Source of the DNA: Frigoribacterium sp. ACAM 257
Lineage (GTDB): Bacteria > Actinomycetota > Actinomycetes > Actinomycetales > Microbacteriaceae
Direction: 5' to 3'
Assembly (NCBI RefSeq): GCF_007954365.1
Contig: NZ_VOLO01000008.1
Span: 1 to 64,000, forward strand
Length of the DNA stretch: 64,000 nucleotides
Each line of letters opens with the position of its first letter. Within the stretch, counting starts at the first letter, position 1. This document shows positions 33,945 through 45,165 of this stretch, piece after piece. Below the pieces are notes generated by a model. It had not been told where the DNA came from. It worked only from the letters and a program-made list of their open reading frames with translations, and made no database searches. The position numbers were made by a program, and so were the translations under genes.

Positions 33945-36893
33945 ATGGCCACGCCCACCAAGTCGACCGCGCGCTCGCGCTCGGGGCGCGGCGCGTCCGC
34001 CGGCACCTCGACGGCCCGCGGCGCGACCGCGGCGACCAAGAAACTGCCCGCCGCCAAGGCTCCCGCGCCCGTCGACGAAGGGCCCGGCGTCCTCGCGTCC
34101 GCCTGGATGGGCCTGGCACACGTCACCGGAGGCGCCTTCCGGCTCTTCGGCAGCGAGTCGCTCGACAAGTCGGAGCGCCGCGACGGCGTCCCGTTCCTCC
34201 TCGTCCTGCTGGCGATCGCGGGGGCCGTGGTCGAGTGGTTGAACCCCACGAGCCCGATCGCCGTCGGCTTCGACGCCTACACGTTCGGCGGTCTCGTCGG
34301 GCGGGTCGCGTACGCCCTGCCGGTCATCATGGTCCTCTTCGCGGGCTGGCTCTTCCGGCACCCGGCCTCCGTCCACGACAACACGCGCATCGGCATCGGG
34401 CTCGGCCTGATGATCGTGTCGATCAGCGCGCTCTGCCACATCTACGGCGGCCAGCCGCAGGCCGTCGAGGGCATGCGCGCCCTGGCGACCGGCGGCGGCG
34501 TCCTCGGTTGGCTCGTCGCGTCGTGGCTGGTCATGCTGGCGACCGAGTGGGTCGCGGTGCCGGTCGTGATCGTCCTGCTCGCGCTCTCCCTCCTCATCAT
34601 GACCAAGACCCCGCCGAACCGCATCGGCCACCGTCTCGGCGACCTCTACCGATGGCTCTTCGGCGAGACGACGGCCGACGGCGGGGCGGCCACGGCCGGC
34701 GACGGCTCCGCCGAGGGCGACGGCGGCGAGCCCGACGCCCTGCCGTGGTGGCGCCGCAACAAGAGCGGCCGCGAAGAAGACCCTGCGTACGACACGCCAG
34801 TCCTCACCCAGAGCGCCGCCGACGACGGAGCGGACCGCCGGGGACGGGGCTCCCGTCGTCGCGGCGCTGCCGGCCCGGTCTTCGTCGACCACGGTGCGAC
34901 GATCGGAGGCGACGCCCCGGCCGCGGGCTCGCTGAACGCCGGCGCGTCAGCCGCCGAGGCTCAGACCGACGTCTACCAGGCCGACCTGCTGCACGACCTC
35001 GACGCGGCGGAGGACGCGGTGCGGTCCTTCGGCATCGACGTCCCGTTCCACGACGGCGAGCCCGCGCCGACGACGTCAGCAGCCGATGGCGCCGGGGGCG
35101 TCCCCTCAGCGGCGGCGACGAGCGTCCTGCCGTCCGTGCCGGCCTCCACGGTCCCGGCCAGCACCTCCGCCGCCGCTCCCGGCGAGAGCGACGTCGCCGC
35201 CGACTTCCTCGCCGTCGACGACGACGAGCCCGCGCCCGCCTCGCTCGACGTCGAGGACGACTCGCCCGTCGCGCCCTACCGCCTGCCCGCGGCCTCGACG
35301 CTGAGCGTCGGCCCGCCCGCCAAGGCGCGCAGCGAGGCCAACGACGAGATCGTGCGCTCCATCACCGAGGTGCTCCGCCAGTTCTCGGTCGACGCCAGGG
35401 TCGTCGGCTTCAGCCGCGGCCCGACGGTCACGCGCTACGAGATCGAGCTGGGCCCGGGCGTCAAGGTCGAGAAGGTGACGGCCCTCAGCAAGAACCTCTC
35501 CTACGCCGTGGCCTCGAACGAGGTGCGCATCCTCTCGCCCATCCCGGGCAAGAGCGCCATCGGCGTCGAGATCCCGAACACCGACCGCGAGATCGTGTCG
35601 CTCGGCGACGTGCTCCGCTCCGGGGCTGCCGCCAAGAGCGTCCACCCCATGACGATCGGCGTCGGGAAAGACGTCGAGGGCGGCTACGTCGTGGCCAACC
35701 TCGCCAAGATGCCGCACCTCCTGGTCGCCGGTGCCACCGGCTCGGGCAAGTCGAGCTTCGTCAACTCGATGATCACGTCCCTCCTCATGCGGGCCAAGCC
35801 CACGGACGTCCGCATGGTGCTGATCGACCCGAAGCGGGTCGAGCTCTCGATCTACGCCGGCGTCCCGCACCTGATCACGCCCATCATCACCAACCCCAAG
35901 AAGGCGGCCGAGGCGCTGCAGTGGGTGGTGAAGGAGATGGACATGAGGTACGACGACCTCGCCAGCTTCGGATTCCGCCACATCGACGACTTCAACCGCG
36001 CCGTCGTCGCGAACGAGATCGTCCTGCCCGCCGGCAGCGCCCGCTCGCTGAAGCCCTACCCGTACCTGCTCGTCGTCGTCGACGAGCTGGCCGACCTGAT
36101 GATGGTCGCCCCGCGCGACGTCGAGGACAGCATCGTCCGCATCACCCAGCTGGCGCGTGCCTCGGGGATCCACCTGGTGCTCGCGACGCAGCGTCCGTCG
36201 GTCGACGTGGTGACCGGCCTGATCAAGGCCAACGTGCCGTCGCGGTTCGCCTTCGCCGTGTCGAGCGTCACCGACTCGCGGGTCATCCTCGACCAGCCGG
36301 GCGCCGACAAGCTGATCGGCCAGGGCGACGGGCTCTTCCTCCCCATGGGAGCCTCGAAGGCCATGCGCGTCCAGGGCGCCTGGGTGCAGGAGGCCGAGAT
36401 CGCCGAGGTCGTGGCGCACGTCACGCGCCAGGCGCGCCCCGACTACCGGCCCGACGTGGCCGCCGTCGTCGAGAAGAAAGAGATCGACGGCGACATCGGC
36501 GACGACCTCGAGCTGCTCCTCGCGGCGGCGGAGCTCGTCGTCAGCACCCAGTTCGGGTCGACGTCGATGCTCCAGCGCAAGCTGCGCGTCGGCTTCGCCA
36601 AGGCCGGGCGCCTGATGGACCTGATGGAGTCCCGGGACATCGTGGGCCCCTCCGAGGGGTCGAAGGCGCGCGACGTGCTCGTGACCAACGAACAGCTTCC
36701 CGGCGTGCTGGCCAAGCTGCGCGGGCAGGGCGACGACGTGCCCCGGGGCGGCGCGGCCGCCTCCTCGGCGCCGGCAGCGCTCGGCGCGGGCGACTACGGC
36801 GACGACCCCGTCGCCGAGATGACACGGGGCTACGACGAGGTCGACGGCGACGAGGAGTCGGAAGACGCCTGGGGCCTGACCGGCAGGGACTGA
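33945..36893 (+). CDS. ftsK: DNA translocase FtsK/SpoIIIE
   Basis: A 982-residue translocase that moves chromosome termini through the division septum. A Lys/Ala-rich start, four or so membrane helices (about 85-225), a long acidic/Ala/Pro-rich linker (about 250-440), then the motor domain with Walker A GATGSGKS (596-603) and Walker [10 protein letters not shown]. The winged-helix gamma domain is at the end (about 865-930, [20 protein letters not shown]). Length is normal for actinobacteria. Two bases separate its stop from the pgsA start. Confidence 0.96.
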   Translation: MATPTKSTARSRSGRGASAGTSTARGATAATKKLPAAKAPAPVDEGPGVLASAWMGLAHVTGGAFRLFGSESLDKSERRDGVPFLLVLLAIAGAVVEWLNPTSPIAVGFDAYTFGGLVGRVAYALPVIMVLFAGWLFRHPASVHDNTRIGIGLGLMIVSISALCHIYGGQPQAVEGMRALATGGGVLGWLVASWLVMLATEWVAVPVVIVLLALSLLIMTKTPPNRIGHRLGDLYRWLFGETTADGGAATAGDGSAEGDGGEPDALPWWRRNKSGREEDPAYDTPVLTQSAADDGADRRGRGSRRRGAAGPVFVDHGATIGGDAPAAGSLNAGASAAEAQTDVYQADLLHDLDAAEDAVRSFGIDVPFHDGEPAPTTSAADGAGGVPSAAATSVLPSVPASTVPASTSAAAPGESDVAADFLAVDDDEPAPASLDVEDDSPVAPYRLPAASTLSVGPPAKARSEANDEIVRSITEVLRQFSVDARVVGFSRGPTVTRYEIELGPGVKVEKVTALSKNLSYAVASNEVRILSPIPGKSAIGVEIPNTDREIVSLGDVLRSGAAAKSVHPMTIGVGKDVEGGYVVANLAKMPHLLVAGATGSGKSSFVNSMITSLLMRAKPTDVRMVLIDPKRVELSIYAGVPHLITPIITNPKKAAEALQWVVKEMDMRYDDLASFGFRHIDDFNRAVVANEIVLPAGSARSLKPYPYLLVVVDELADLMMVAPRDVEDSIVRITQLARASGIHLVLATQRPSVDVVTGLIKANVPSRFAFAVSSVTDSRVILDQPGADKLIGQGDGLFLPMGASKAMRVQGAWVQEAEIAEVVAHVTRQARPDYRPDVAAVVEKKEIDGDIGDDLELLLAAAELVVSTQFGSTSMLQRKLRVGFAKAGRLMDLMESRDIVGPSEGSKARDVLVTNEQLPGVLAKLRGQGDDVPRGGAAASSAPAALGAGDYGDDPVAEMTRGYDEVDGDEESEDAWGLTGRD

Positions 36894-36894
36894 C

Positions 36895-37536
36895 GTGACC
36901 GACGAGAGAACCCCCGACGCGCCCCGGGCCGCGACCTTCCCCTGGCGGGGACGCTTCGCGAGCCGTGGCGCGGGCCCCGCCAGCACGGCGAACATCGCCA
37001 ACGTGATCACGGTCGTCCGCATCCTGATGGCGCCCCTCTTCATCGCGTGGCTGCTGGTCGACGACGGTGCCGACGGCCCGTTGCGGATCGCCGCCGCCGT
37101 GCTCTTCGTCGTGGCCATCCTCACCGACAGCCTCGACGGCATGCTCGCCCGCGGCCTCGACCTCGTCACCGACTTCGGCAAGATCGTCGACCCCATCGCC
37201 GACAAGGTCCTCGTCGGCGGCGCGCTGGTCGGGCTCTCGATCCTCGGCGAGCTGCCCTGGTGGGTGACCGGGCTGATCCTCGTCCGCGAGATCGGCATCA
37301 CCGTGTACCGCTTCGTGGTGATCCGCGACCGGGTGATCCCCGCGTCTCGCGGCGGCAAGCTCAAGACCGTGCTGCAGGCCGTCGCGGTGACGCTGGCGCT
37401 CTTCCCGCTGTGGGTGCCCCTCGGCGACTGGGTGCACGGCCTCAACACCGTGGTGATGACGGCTGCCGTGGTCGCGACGCTCGTGTCGGGCGCCGACTAC
37501 GTGCGGGTCGCCGTGAAGCACTCCCGGACGCCGTGA
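36895..37536 (+). CDS. pgsA: CDP-diacylglycerol-glycerol-3-phosphate 3-phosphatidyltransferase
   Basis: A 213-residue membrane enzyme making phosphatidylglycerophosphate. It carries the CDP-alcohol phosphotransferase motif DSLDGMLARGLDLVTDFGK, completed by IVDPIADK, with all aspartates present, and several membrane helices. GTG start. It overlaps pncC by 4 nt. It is a 'pgsA' of the type found between ftsK and cinA in this group. Confidence 0.94.
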   Translation: MTDERTPDAPRAATFPWRGRFASRGAGPASTANIANVITVVRILMAPLFIAWLLVDDGADGPLRIAAAVLFVVAILTDSLDGMLARGLDLVTDFGKIVDPIADKVLVGGALVGLSILGELPWWVTGLILVREIGITVYRFVVIRDRVIPASRGGKLKTVLQAVAVTLALFPLWVPLGDWVHGLNTVVMTAAVVATLVSGADYVRVAVKHSRTP

Positions 37537-38024
37537 TCACCGCGGCCCAGGTCGTGCACGAGCTCGACCGTCAGGGCCTGACCATCGCCGTCGCCGAGTC
37601 CCTGACCGGGGGGCTGCTCGCGGCCGAGCTCGTCTCCGTCCCTGGCGCCTCCTCGGTCGTCGTCGGGGGAGTGGTCGCCTACCAGACACCGGTGAAGAAC
37701 TCGCTGCTCCACGTGCCCGCCGACCTGCTCGCGACGAGGGGCGCCGTCGACCCCGACGTCGCCGTCGCCATGGCGTCCGGCGTCCGACGGGCTCTCGCGG
37801 TCGACGGGAAGGCAGCCGACGTCGGTCTCGCGACGACGGGGGTGGCCGGTCCCGACCCTCAGGACGGCCACGCGCCGGGCACGGTCTACGTCGCCCTGAG
37901 CGCAGGAGGCGAGGCCCGCGTCACGAGGCTCGCCCTCGAGGGCGACCGCGAGACCATCCGATCGGCGACCGTCTCCGAATCACTGTCGATGCTGCACGAC
38001 TGGCTCACGGGGCCCCGGGAATAG
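37533..38024 (+). CDS. pncC: Nicotinamide-nucleotide amidohydrolase (CinA C-terminal domain only)
   Basis: A 163-residue single-domain CinA_C protein: AESLTGGLLAAEL, VVAYQTPVKNSLLHV and TTGVAGPDPQDGHAPGTVYVAL. It deamidates NMN to NaMN in pyridine-nucleotide recycling. The GTG at 37533 is set by the 4-nt overlap with pgsA; a longer frame reading through pgsA is spurious. It lacks the N-terminal MoCF-like domain of full CinA. Confidence 0.93.
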   Translation: MITAAQVVHELDRQGLTIAVAESLTGGLLAAELVSVPGASSVVVGGVVAYQTPVKNSLLHVPADLLATRGAVDPDVAVAMASGVRRALAVDGKAADVGLATTGVAGPDPQDGHAPGTVYVALSAGGEARVTRLALEGDRETIRSATVSESLSMLHDWLTGPRE

Positions 38025-38171
38025 CCGGGGTTTCGGTCTCGTTACATCTGGCGAGTTCACAAGCGTCACACAGAGCTGGCTGGCTACAGTTGCACCCAGT
38101 TCGACAGCAGTGTTCATCACCCACCCCCTGAATCCCGTCACGGTGGGTCCTACGTCGCAAGGAGGGGTCCC

Positions 38172-38480
38172 ATGGTTCTGGTCCGTCAAGAGATCGGCGA
38201 CGTCCTCCGCGACTTCCGCCTCCAGAAGGGCCGCACGCTGCGACAGGTCGCCAGCAAGGCGAGCGTCGCCCTCGGTTACCTCAGCGAGGTCGAGCGTGGG
38301 CAGAAGGAGGCGAGCTCCGAGATCCTCGCGTCCGTCGCAGACGCGCTCGAGACCCCGATCTCCGTCATCATGCGTGAGGTGGGCGACCGGATGGCCGTCA
38401 TCGAGGGCCTCAACCCGATCCCCGACACGCTCCCCGACGACATGGTCGCCGAGTTCGACACCGACCTGGTCGTGCGCTGA
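38172..38480 (+). CDS. clgR: XRE family regulator, ClgR-like
   Basis: A 102-residue protein with a Cro/CI helix-turn-helix (EIGDVLRDFRLQKGRTLRQVASKASVALGYLSEVERGQKEASSE). ClgR activates clp protease and other stress genes in actinobacteria, and its gene usually lies between pncC/cinA and recA, as here. AAGGAGG lies 6 nt before the ATG. The C-terminal tail is the short acidic DDMVAEFDTDLVVR. A strong palindrome follows. Confidence 0.88.
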   Translation: MVLVRQEIGDVLRDFRLQKGRTLRQVASKASVALGYLSEVERGQKEASSEILASVADALETPISVIMREVGDRMAVIEGLNPIPDTLPDDMVAEFDTDLVVR

Positions 38481-38516
38481 CGCCCGTCACCTCACGGCCC
38501 GTCGTGCCGCACATCC

Positions 38517-38550
38517 CGAGACGCCCCCGACCCGGGTCGGGGGCGTCTCG
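38517..38550 (+). terminator. Terminator after clgR
   Basis: A perfect 34-bp palindrome whose left half is CGAGACGCCCCCGACCC (38517-38533), ending 21 nt before the next ATG. Confidence 0.75.
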
Positions 38551-38571
38551 GCGTGCGGGTACCCTCGACTG

Positions 38572-38796
38572 ATGCGCAAGAGCGAGTTCCGCAGGGCGGT
38601 CGACGACGAGTTCGGCGAGGCGTACGGGCGGGTCGTCACCCGCGACCTCGTCCTCTCGTCGCTCGGCGACGAGACCGCCGACGAGGCGCTCCGCCGAGGC
38701 GTGCCGCCGCGTGACGTGTGGCTGGCCCTCTGCGAGGCGGAGGGTGTGCCCGTCGCCCGCAGGCACGGAGCCGGGCTGCCCGAGCCGCGTCGCTGA
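38572..38796 (+). CDS. DUF3046 family protein
   Basis: A 74-residue protein beginning MRKSEFRRAVDDEFGEAYGRVV, with LGDETADEALRRGVPPRDVWLALCEAEGVP: the full DUF3046 domain. It is conserved immediately upstream of recA in actinobacteria; function unknown. The ATG at 38572 is chosen because the domain starts there. A longer frame from 38110 runs through clgR and is a shadow. Confidence 0.92.
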   Translation: MRKSEFRRAVDDEFGEAYGRVVTRDLVLSSLGDETADEALRRGVPPRDVWLALCEAEGVPVARRHGAGLPEPRR

Positions 38797-39113
38797 TCTG
38801 CGATGCCGAGCCGCGCGACCGGCCGGTGCCCTGGCGTCGTCGGCGATCAGGTGTTCGACACGCCGGGGTCCGGGTTCGAACGTGCGTTCGGGACGGTGTA
38901 GCTTCCTCCACAAGGGCGTCGACGCCCGAGTGCTCCACCTCTCGTCGACGTCGTGTGAGCGATGTCGGTGGTCGGCCGTAGCGTTCCCACATCGACGTTC
39001 CACCGCTCCTGCATCCGCGGGGGCACCTGCCTTGTCGTCGAGACCGCCGCCCCCGGGCCGAGCGCGACGCGACAGCCTACAGGCGCACGGACAGCAACCA
39101 CGAAGGAGTCACA
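38797..39113. other. recA upstream region
   Basis: 317 bp without a gene. It contains the LexA box at 38876-38891. I see nothing else definite; a leader of about 200 nt would follow. Confidence 0.6.
38876..38891 (+). promoter_or_regulatory. LexA (SOS) box of recA
   Basis: TCGAAC-GTGC-GTTCGG matches the actinobacterial/Gram-positive SOS box TCGAAC-N4-GTTCGA except for the last base. It lies 223 bp upstream of the recA ATG. Confidence 0.85.
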
Positions 39114-40175
39114 ATGCCCTCAGCAGAGAACCGCGAGAAGGCGCTCGAGACGGCGCTCGCGCAGATCGATCGTCAGTTCGGCAAGGGCGCGGTCATGCGC
39201 CTGGGCAGTGACGAGCGGGCACCGGTCGCCGTCATCCCCACCGGCTCCATCGCGCTCGACGTCGCGCTCGGCATCGGCGGGCTCCCTCGAGGCCGCATCG
39301 TCGAGATCTACGGCCCCGAGTCCTCGGGAAAGACGACGCTAACCCTCCACGCCATCGCCAACGCCCAGCGCGGCGGCGGCATCGCGGCCTTCATCGACGC
39401 CGAGCACGCCCTCGACCCCGAGTACGCGAAGAAGCTGGGCGTCGACATCGACGCGCTGCTCGTCTCGCAGCCCGACACGGGTGAGCAGGCGCTCGAGATC
39501 GCCGACATGCTCGTCCGCTCCGGCTCCATCGACCTCGTCGTCATCGACTCCGTCGCGGCGCTCGTGCCGCGTGCCGAGATCGAGGGCGAGATGGGCGACT
39601 CCCACGTCGGCCTGCAGGCGCGACTCATGTCGCAGGCCCTCCGCAAGCTGACCGGTGGTCTCAGCCAGACCGGCACGACGATGATCTTCATCAACCAGCT
39701 GCGCGAGAAGATCGGCGTCTTCTTCGGGAGCCCCGAGACCACAGCCGGCGGCAAGGCGCTCAAGTTCTACGCCTCGGTGCGACTCGACATCCGCCGGATC
39801 GAGACCCTGAAAGACGGAACGGACGCAGTGGGCAACCGCACCCGCGTCAAGGTCGTCAAGAACAAGATGGCGCCGCCCTTCAAGCAGGCCGAGTTCGACA
39901 TCCTCTACGGCGTGGGCATCTCACGCGAGGGCAGCTTGATCGACTTCGGCGTCGAGCACGGCATCGTCCGCAAGTCCGGCGCCTGGTACACCTACGAGGG
40001 CGACCAGCTCGGCCAGGGCAAGGAGAACTCGCGCAACTTCCTCCTCAAGAACGCCTCCGTCGCACAGGAGATCGAGCAGAAGATCCTCGCGAAGCTCGGC
40101 GTCGGCGGGGCGAAGCCGGTCGAGGCGCCCGTCGAGTCGATCGAGGCCAAGATCGCCGCCCGGAAGGGCGCATGA
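39114..40175 (+). CDS. recA: Recombinase A
   Basis: A 353-residue RecA for strand exchange and LexA cleavage. Walker A GPESSGKT (67-74), [12 protein letters not shown] Walker [13 protein letters not shown] with the L2 loop, and the C-terminal domain. AAGGAG upstream of the ATG. Controlled by the LexA box at 38876. It overlaps recX by 4 nt. Confidence 0.98.
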   Translation: MPSAENREKALETALAQIDRQFGKGAVMRLGSDERAPVAVIPTGSIALDVALGIGGLPRGRIVEIYGPESSGKTTLTLHAIANAQRGGGIAAFIDAEHALDPEYAKKLGVDIDALLVSQPDTGEQALEIADMLVRSGSIDLVVIDSVAALVPRAEIEGEMGDSHVGLQARLMSQALRKLTGGLSQTGTTMIFINQLREKIGVFFGSPETTAGGKALKFYASVRLDIRRIETLKDGTDAVGNRTRVKVVKNKMAPPFKQAEFDILYGVGISREGSLIDFGVEHGIVRKSGAWYTYEGDQLGQGKENSRNFLLKNASVAQEIEQKILAKLGVGGAKPVEAPVESIEAKIAARKGA

Positions 40176-40975
40176 CCTCTCACGACGACGAGTCCTCTGA
40201 CGACCTGGCTCCCGTGACGCCGCTGTTCGGCGTCCGCGGGGCCAGGTCCGGCAGGGCTGACCCAGAGCCGTCCGGGCACCCGGCCAGGGGCATCGCACCC
40301 GCCGAGGGCCTCGTGCCTGTCGTCGACGACGAGCGGGTCGAGGCTCCCGACGACGGCCCCCGGCGCGATCCGGTGCGTGACGCGGCAGCTGCCCTGGCGG
40401 CCGTCAGCGAGCACTGGTCGGACGGGGTGGCTGCGGTCCCCGCCTACGGCGACGAGGCTGAGGAGCCTCGTGAGGACCTCGACGCTCAACGGACCAGGGC
40501 CGAGAACGTCAGCCTCCACGCGCTCAGCCGTCGGGGCGTCTCGTCGTCCGAGATGGCCGCCCTGCTCGAGGCGCGCGACCTCGATCCCGAGGTCGTGGCT
40601 GACGAGGTGTCCCGGCTCGAGGGCGTCGGTCTGCTCAACGACCGCGAGCTCGCGGAGAACCTCCTCCAGACGAAGCAGGGCCGCAAGGGCCTCGGTCGCG
40701 GGGCAGTGACGTCCGAGCTGCGCTCGCGCGGGATCGACGCCTCCGTGATCGAAGGAGTCCTCGCCGAGACCGACGACGCCGACGAGCAGGCCAGGGCCGA
40801 TGAGTGGGCTGAGAAGCGCGCGGGCTCGCTGCGCGGGCTCGACAGGGCCACGGCCGAACGTCGGCTCAACGGTTACCTGATGCGTCGCGGCTACCGATCC
40901 GACACGGTCCGTCGTGCCGTCGAGAAGGCGCTGCCGCGGGGCGGCAGCAGCCGGGGCGGCGTCCGCTTCGAGTGA
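40172..40975 (+). CDS. recX: Regulatory protein RecX
   Basis: A 267-residue RecX, an inhibitor of RecA filaments. The first 105 or so residues are charged and probably disordered. The RecX three-helix repeats follow: [58 protein letters not shown] and [22 protein letters not shown]. Coupled to recA by a 4-nt overlap. Only 24 bp separate it from miaA, so no miaB is present between them. Confidence 0.93.
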   Translation: MTSHDDESSDDLAPVTPLFGVRGARSGRADPEPSGHPARGIAPAEGLVPVVDDERVEAPDDGPRRDPVRDAAAALAAVSEHWSDGVAAVPAYGDEAEEPREDLDAQRTRAENVSLHALSRRGVSSSEMAALLEARDLDPEVVADEVSRLEGVGLLNDRELAENLLQTKQGRKGLGRGAVTSELRSRGIDASVIEGVLAETDDADEQARADEWAEKRAGSLRGLDRATAERRLNGYLMRRGYRSDTVRRAVEKALPRGGSSRGGVRFE

Positions 40976-40999
40976 CGTCCCGCCCTACACTGGGGCACC

Positions 41000-41941
41000 A
41001 TGTCGACGGTCGGTGAAGTGGTGCGCGGCGGCCTGACCGCCGTCGTGGGCTCGACCGGGACGGGCAAGTCCGCCTTCGCCCTCGACCTGGCCGAGCGCCT
41101 CCGTGACGCCGGTCGACCGGCCGAGATCGTCAACGCCGACGCGATGCAGCTCTACCGCGGCATGGACATCGGCACCGCCAAGGTGCCGGTGTCCGAGCGA
41201 CGTGGCGTGCCGCACCACCTCTTCGACGAGCTCGAGGTCACGGCCGAGGCCAGCGTCGAGTGGTACCAGTCGCGCGCCCGGGCCGTAGTCGACGACGTCC
41301 TGGCTCGCGGGGCTGTCCCCCTGCTCGTGGGCGGGTCGGGGCTGTACGTCTCGAGCGTCCTCTTCGATTTCCGGTTCCCGGGCACGGACGCCGTCGTGCG
41401 GCAGCGCTTCGAGCACCTGGCCGAGAGCGGGGGCCCTGGCGCGCTGCACGAGCTGCTGGCCCGGACCGACCCCGTCGCGGCCGAGCGGATCGGGCCGCAC
41501 AACGCCCGGCGCCTGGTCCGCGCCCTCGAGGTCGGCGAGATCACGGGCGAGCCGTTCTCCGCGGCCCTGCCCGACGAGGCTGAGCGGTGGCGCCCTTCCT
41601 CGATCGTCGGCATCGCCGAGGAGCGGTCGGTGCTCGTCGAGCGCCTGGACGCGCGCGTCCGTGGCATGTGGGCCGAGGGCCTGGTCGACGAGGTGCGGGG
41701 CCTGCTGCCGCTCGGCCTCGCGGACGGGATCACCGCCTCCCGGGCCATCGGCTACGCCCAGGCTGCAGCGCAGCTGCGGGGCGACGCGGACGAGGAGGCG
41801 GCGATCGACGAGACACAGGCGCTCACCCGTCGCTACGCCCGGCGCCAGGTGAGCTGGTTCCGACGGTACCCGGACGTCGACTGGTCGACCACCGGCGACC
41901 CGGCGGCCGTCGAGCGGGCCCTCGCTAGACTCCTCGCGTGA
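41000..41941 (+). CDS. miaA: tRNA dimethylallyltransferase
   Basis: A 313-residue enzyme that prenylates A37 of tRNAs reading UNN codons. P-loop GSTGTGKS (17-24), [19 protein letters not shown], and [12 protein letters not shown]. Its stop overlaps the dapF GTG by 4 nt. Confidence 0.95.
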   Translation: MSTVGEVVRGGLTAVVGSTGTGKSAFALDLAERLRDAGRPAEIVNADAMQLYRGMDIGTAKVPVSERRGVPHHLFDELEVTAEASVEWYQSRARAVVDDVLARGAVPLLVGGSGLYVSSVLFDFRFPGTDAVVRQRFEHLAESGGPGALHELLARTDPVAAERIGPHNARRLVRALEVGEITGEPFSAALPDEAERWRPSSIVGIAEERSVLVERLDARVRGMWAEGLVDEVRGLLPLGLADGITASRAIGYAQAAAQLRGDADEEAAIDETQALTRRYARRQVSWFRRYPDVDWSTTGDPAAVERALARLLA

Positions 41942-42816
41942 CCACGACGCTCCAGTTCACCAAGGGACAGGGCACCGGGAACGACTTCGTGTTGTTCACC
42001 GACGCCGACGGCGAGACCGATCTCGACGGGGTGGCCATCCGCGCCCTGACCGACCGTCGTTTCGGCGTGGGGGCCGACGGCGTGATCCGAGCCGTCCGCT
42101 CCGCGGCCCTCCCTGCCGGCGCCGCGGCCCTGGCGAGTGACCCCGCGGCCGAGTGGTTCATGGACTACCACAACGCCGACGGCAGCCTGGCCGAGATGTG
42201 CGGCAACGGCGTCCGCGTCTTCGCGCGCTACCTCGTCGAGCGCGGCCTCGTCGACCTGCCCGTCGGGGAGGCCCTGACGATCGGCACCCGCGCCGGGGTG
42301 CGGACGGTACGGCGCGAGGGCTCGGGCTTCCGGGTCGACCTCGGCACCTGGACGCTGGGCGACGACGAGCCGACGGTCCGCGCTCGCGAGTTGCACGCCG
42401 CGAGGCCCGGCCTGTCCCTCTCGGTCGGCAACCCGCACGTGGTCGTCGCCCTCGCCTCCGACGACGAGCTCGACGGGCTCGACCTCTCGTGGGTGCCCGT
42501 TCTCGACCCTGCGCCCGCGGAGGGCGCCAACGTCGAGTTCGTGGTCCCGTCCGACCCGCTCGTGGTCGACGGCACCGGTCGCATCCGCATGCGCGTGCAC
42601 GAGCGCGGCAGCGGTGAGACGCTCTCCTGCGGCACGGGCGCCGCCGCCGCCGCCCTGGCCGTGCGGCACTGGGCCGGCGCAGGCGCTCCGGACGACTGGG
42701 CCGTCGAGGTCCCCGGCGGGGTGCTCGGAGTCCACGTCACGGCGGAGGCGGACGGCGACCACGTGTCGCTCAGCGGGCCTGCCGAGCTCGTCTTCAGCGG
42801 GGCGTTGACGCTCTAG
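41938..42816 (+). CDS. dapF: Diaminopimelate epimerase
   Basis: A 292-residue PLP-independent racemase converting LL- to meso-DAP for lysine and peptidoglycan. Both active-site cysteines are present: [10 protein letters not shown] and [12 protein letters not shown] start inside the end of miaA. Its stop shares CTAG with the stop of the convergent methyltransferase. Confidence 0.96.
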   Translation: MTTTLQFTKGQGTGNDFVLFTDADGETDLDGVAIRALTDRRFGVGADGVIRAVRSAALPAGAAALASDPAAEWFMDYHNADGSLAEMCGNGVRVFARYLVERGLVDLPVGEALTIGTRAGVRTVRREGSGFRVDLGTWTLGDDEPTVRARELHAARPGLSLSVGNPHVVVALASDDELDGLDLSWVPVLDPAPAEGANVEFVVPSDPLVVDGTGRIRMRVHERGSGETLSCGTGAAAAALAVRHWAGAGAPDDWAVEVPGGVLGVHVTAEADGDHVSLSGPAELVFSGALTL

Positions 42817-43436
42817 CCGAGAGCGGGAGGACGACGTCGGGCCCGCAGGACGCGGTAGCCCTTGCTCGTCGACGTCCTCTCGACACGGACGGTGTCTGCC
42901 ATCGTCGCGTTCATCCACGCCTGCAGCGAGTCGGCGCCGAGGTTCTTCTGCACGACGAGCCACGCGTCGGAGCCCGGCTCCAGGCGGGGCAGCCAGGTCT
43001 CCAGGAGGCCGTGGAGCACCTCCTTGCCGACCCGGATGGGCGGATTCGACCAGATCGACGCGAAGACGACGTCGTCGGGAACACCGTCGGGCGTCACGGC
43101 GTTGACGTTGACGAGGCCCGCGGCCTGTGCGTTCTCACGGACGAGGTCGAGGACCCTCTCGTTCACGTCGACGGCCCACACCGTCGCGTCGGGTGACGAC
43201 AACGCGAGGCTCAGTGTGATGGGGCCCCATCCGCACCCGACGTCCAACAGGTCGCCCGTCGCGGGCGGCTGCGGTGCACCGGCCAGCAGGACGGCCGTGC
43301 CCGGGTCGACCCGCTCGGGGCTGAAGACGCCCGACGCCGTCGTGAGCGTCAGCTCTCGCCCTGCGAGGGTCGCCGTGATCGTCCGCCGACGCAGCTCGCT
43401 CTCCGGCTTCGGGGAGAAGTAGTGGTCGTTGGTCAC
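42813..43436 (-). CDS. Class I SAM-dependent methyltransferase, RsmC/RlmG type
   Basis: A 207-residue protein beginning [17 protein letters not shown] motif [15 protein letters not shown] and the catalytic NPPI (SNPPIRVG), as in N2-guanine rRNA methyltransferases. I chose the GTG at 43436, where homologues start; an ATG at 43457 is the alternative. A frame reading back through hflX is not real. It converges on dapF. Confidence 0.88.
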   Translation of the reverse strand: MTNDHYFSPKPESELRRRTITATLAGRELTLTTASGVFSPERVDPGTAVLLAGAPQPPATGDLLDVGCGWGPITLSLALSSPDATVWAVDVNERVLDLVRENAQAAGLVNVNAVTPDGVPDDVVFASIWSNPPIRVGKEVLHGLLETWLPRLEPGSDAWLVVQKNLGADSLQAWMNATMADTVRVERTSTSKGYRVLRARRRPPALG

Positions 43437-43517
43437 GCGAGACAACCTACCGAACATCAGCTGCCCGGCCCGTGACGGGCCAGGCTCGACCCCCTCCGGA
43501 GGGCTAGTATCACTTCG

Positions 43518-45089
43518 ATGACAGACACCCCCACGACCCCGCTCGACGACGAGCGCGACGGGCAGGCCGGCGACGACGTCGTGGCTCGGGTCCTCGAGCG
43601 TGCGGCGTCGCGGGCGTCCGCCTACACGATCTTCTCGCCTGCCCAGGCGATCCAGACCCGTTCCCTCGACGGCTCGGGCGACGGCGACCAGTACGACCGC
43701 GAAGACCGGGCCGCGCTCCGTCGCGTGGCGGGCCTCTCGACCGAGCTCGAGGACGTCACCGAGGTCGAGTACCGACAGCTCCGCCTCGAGAACGTCGTCC
43801 TGATCGGTGTCTGGTCGCAGGGCTCGCTCTCCGACGCCGAGAACTCGCTCCGCGAGCTCGCCGCACTGGCCGAGACCGCAGGCGCCTCGGTGCTCGACGG
43901 CCTGCTGCAGCGCCGGCCGAACCCCGACCCGAGCACCTACCTCGGCAAGGGCAAGGCCGAAGAGCTGCGCCAGACCGTGGCCGCCCTCGGCGCGGACACG
44001 GTCATCGCCGACACCGAGCTCGCACCGAGCCAGCGGCGTGCGCTGGAGGACGTCGTCAAGGTCAAGGTGATCGACCGCACGGCCGTCATCCTCGACATCT
44101 TCAGCCAGCACGCCAAGAGCCGTGAGGGCAAGGCGCAGGTCGAGCTCGCGCAGCTCGAGTACCTTCTGCCCCGTCTCCGTGGCTGGGGCGACTCGATGTC
44201 CCGCCAGGCCGGCGGCCAGGTCGGCGGCGCTGGCGCGGGCATGGGCAGCAGGGGCCCCGGCGAGACGAAGATCGAGCTCGACCGGCGCCGGATCCACACG
44301 CGCATGGCCCGTCTCCGACGCCAGATCAAGGAGATGAAGCCGGCGCGTGACGCCAAGCGCGCGAACCGCGACCGCAACGAGGTCCCCTCCGTGGCCATCG
44401 CCGGCTACACGAACGCGGGCAAGTCGAGCCTGCTGAACCGGCTCACGAGCGCCGGCGTCCTGGTCGAGAACGCGCTGTTCGCGACTCTGGACGCGACCGT
44501 CCGCAAGAGCGCGACGACCGACGGCCGTCCCTTCACCTACGCGGACACGGTGGGCTTCGTCCGCAACCTGCCGCACCAGCTCGTCGAGGCCTTCCGCTCT
44601 ACTCTGGAGGAGGTCGCGGGCTCCGACGTCATCGTCCACGTCGTCGACGGGTCGCACCCCGACCCCGCCGCGCAGCTGGCGACGGTGCGCGAGGTCATCG
44701 GCGAGGTCGACGGCCGGGACATCCCCGAGGTCGTCGTCTTCAACAAGAGCGACCTCGTCGACGCCGACCAGCGGCTGGTGCTCCAGGGGCTCGAGCCGAC
44801 GGCCGTCTTCGTCTCGGCGCGCACGGGCGAGGGCGTCGACGAGCTGCTCGCCAAGCTCGCCGGGCTGCTGCCCGAGCCCGAGGTCGAGCTCGACCTCCTC
44901 GTGCCCTACGACCGCGGCGACGTGGTGTCGCACCTGCACGACTCGGGCCGCGTCCTGACGACCGACTACGACGAGCAGGGCACCCGGGTGCACGCCCGCG
45001 TCTACCCGAGCGACGTCGCGGCGCTCTCGCCGTTCGTGCGCACGGACATTGCCGACGCAGTCGAGAGTGCGGAGCCAGCCGCCTCCTGA
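43518..45089 (+). CDS. hflX: GTPase HflX
   Basis: A 523-residue ribosome-associated GTPase that splits stalled ribosomes. N-terminal HflX domain with NPDPSTYLGKGKAEEL, the glycine-rich GGAGAGMGSRGPGETK region, and a GTPase domain with GYTNAGKS (296-303), DTVGF and NKSD. ATG start. Divergent from the methyltransferase; convergent with lexA. Confidence 0.96.
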   Translation: MTDTPTTPLDDERDGQAGDDVVARVLERAASRASAYTIFSPAQAIQTRSLDGSGDGDQYDREDRAALRRVAGLSTELEDVTEVEYRQLRLENVVLIGVWSQGSLSDAENSLRELAALAETAGASVLDGLLQRRPNPDPSTYLGKGKAEELRQTVAALGADTVIADTELAPSQRRALEDVVKVKVIDRTAVILDIFSQHAKSREGKAQVELAQLEYLLPRLRGWGDSMSRQAGGQVGGAGAGMGSRGPGETKIELDRRRIHTRMARLRRQIKEMKPARDAKRANRDRNEVPSVAIAGYTNAGKSSLLNRLTSAGVLVENALFATLDATVRKSATTDGRPFTYADTVGFVRNLPHQLVEAFRSTLEEVAGSDVIVHVVDGSHPDPAAQLATVREVIGEVDGRDIPEVVVFNKSDLVDADQRLVLQGLEPTAVFVSARTGEGVDELLAKLAGLLPEPEVELDLLVPYDRGDVVSHLHDSGRVLTTDYDEQGTRVHARVYPSDVAALSPFVRTDIADAVESAEPAAS

Positions 45090-45105
45090 GTCGTTCGCTC
45101 CCCGC

Positions 45106-45152
45106 ACGACGAAGCGCCTCCGTCCCGGTCAGGGCAGGAGGCGCTTCGTCGT
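45106..45152. terminator. Bidirectional terminator between hflX and lexA
   Basis: A perfect 16-bp stem pairs 45106-45121 with 45137-45152 (ACGACGAAGCGCCTCC arm), loop 15 nt. The GCGCCTCC core recurs in the hairpins at 54311 and 57050. Confidence 0.8.
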
Positions 45153-45165
45153 CGTCGGGACGGCG

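Noticed and set aside
32285-36898. Very long 1537-residue frame across the permease and ftsK
   Set aside because: Arg/Pro/Ala-rich shadow of two genes in another frame, caused by high GC content.
42813-45107. 764-residue minus-strand frame containing the methyltransferase
   Set aside because: Only the C-terminal 207 residues are a methyltransferase; the rest is the antisense of hflX.
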